DNA of 64,000 nt. Source: Nitrosospira lacus. Lineage in GTDB: Bacteria > Pseudomonadota > Gammaproteobacteria > Burkholderiales > Nitrosomonadaceae. The stretch covers positions 1,025,137 through 1,089,136 of the forward strand of contig NZ_CP021106.3 in NCBI RefSeq assembly GCF_000355765.4, in the 5' to 3' direction. A program made the position numbers and the translations under genes. Each line of letters begins with the position of its first letter. Position 1 is the first letter of the stretch. The notes beneath the pieces were generated by a model. It was not told where the DNA came from. It was given only the letters and a program-made list of their open reading frames with translations, and made no database searches. Below, piece by piece: positions 63,319 to 64,000 of the stretch.

Positions 63319-64000
63319 CTAACCTTCCTCCAGCCTGTATTCGACGTAAGCGCGATCACGCAGTCGTTGCAACCAGTCTTGGAAAGTTGTGTCGGCTTTA
63401 CGCGCACGGATCGCCTGGCGTGCAGTTTGCCGCCTCCGTTCCGTGCTCATGTCCTGGGAGCGGCGTTCAATCACCTGAATGAGGTGCCAGCCGAATGGAG
63501 ACTGTACCGGTCCGCTGATTTCTCCGTCCTTAAGTGCGCTCATAGCCTGCTCGAACTCCGGTACGGTATCGCCAGGCGAGACCCAGCCCAAATCGCCTCC
63601 CGATGCAGCACTGGCGTCTTCAGAGTGCAGTTTCGCAAGTTCGTCAAATTTGCCCCCATTGTCCAGGCGCTCTTTCAAGTCGGTTATTCGGCGTCGGGCA
63701 TCGCCTTCGGACGTAAGCTCATTGATTTTGACAAGGATATGGCGAGCATGGGTCTGATCCACCATCGTTACGGTTTCATTTTGGTTGCGCCGGTCAACCA
63801 GTTTTAGGATATGAAAGCCGTTAGGGCTCTGGATTATCGAAGATAATTCGCCGGGTTTCATGGGTGTCACGTACTCGGCGAATCTCTTTGTCAGCTGGTT
63901 GGCGGGGCGCCAGTCCAGCAAACCACCTTGCATGGCGTCGTCTGCATTGGAGAATTCAGCGGCAACCTTGGCAAACTCGGCGCCATCCTTCAATTGAGCC
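63319..64000 (-). CDS. surA: Periplasmic chaperone SurA, C-terminal part
   Basis: The frame stays open to the window edge, so the N-terminus is missing. About 227 residues are visible, spanning the end of one PpiC-type domain ([34 protein letters not shown]) and a complete second one ([47 protein letters not shown]). The C-terminal helix returns to the core as in SurA. It helps outer-membrane barrels fold. lptD would be expected upstream, outside the window. Confidence 0.93.
   Translation of the reverse strand, partial: AQLKDGAEFAKVAAEFSNADDAMQGGLLDWRPANQLTKRFAEYVTPMKPGELSSIIQSPNGFHILKLVDRRNQNETVTMVDQTHARHILVKINELTSEGDARRRITDLKERLDNGGKFDELAKLHSEDASAASGGDLGWVSPGDTVPEFEQAMSALKDGEISGPVQSPFGWHLIQVIERRSQDMSTERRRQTARQAIRARKADTTFQDWLQRLRDRAYVEYRLEEG

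Overview
The window comes from a betaproteobacterial chromosome. The 3' half of the 16S rRNA, the 16S-Ile-Ala-23S-5S operon order and the set of housekeeping genes point to a Nitrosospira-like ammonia oxidiser (Nitrosomonadales). That placement is inference from remembered 16S and gene-set similarity, not from a search.

Layout. (1) 1-4690: an rRNA operon (partial 16S, tRNA-Ile, tRNA-Ala, 23S, 5S) closed by a 21-bp perfect terminator hairpin. (2) 4867-9956, minus strand: sulfate uptake operon sbp, a DUF2325 gene, a degenerate EAL gene, cysT, cysW, cysA. (3) 9999-13602, minus: two tandem paralogous alginate-export-type outer-membrane proteins, each preceded by a copy of the same leader. (4) 13950-15300: a patch of transposon debris (two IS3-family tails, a Tn21-type Tn3 tail, a 50-bp inverted repeat, a broken zinc-finger gene), then a secreted protein of unknown function. 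(5) 16659-25985, minus: an atypical type II secretion cluster (gspG, F, E, PilM/N/O/P-like subunits, secretin, three more pseudopilins). (6) 25978-26898: cysB. (7) 27063-32680, minus: a Ton-motor operon (DUF2341/LamG-fused ExbB, two ExbD, TonB-like protein, porin, periplasmic coiled-coil protein). (8) 32724-45594, minus: a two-partner secretion pair, TpsB and a 3,476-residue haemagglutinin-like TpsA. (9) 45837-48059, minus: a PstS-like binding protein and a PEP-CTERM protein. (10) 48518-58500, plus: core genes ttcA, degQ-type protease, leuS, lptE, holA, proA, lpd. (11) 58628-64000: lytic transglycosylase, an intact IS4-family element with its target duplication, a small lipoprotein, and the end of the surA-pdxA-rsmA operon.

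Every intact gene from 4.9 to 48.1 kb lies on the minus strand. The most interesting part is 16.7-48.1 kb, where type II secretion, a Ton motor with an unusual sugar-binding-like ExbB ectodomain, a giant two-partner exoprotein, a phosphate-binding-like protein and a PEP-CTERM protein follow each other in one direction. The arrangement recalls the Pseudomonas aeruginosa hxc/PdtA-PdtB/exbB2-exbD2 neighbourhood (from memory). It suggests a joint envelope export and surface-display system, here with the sulfur regulator CysB embedded in it.
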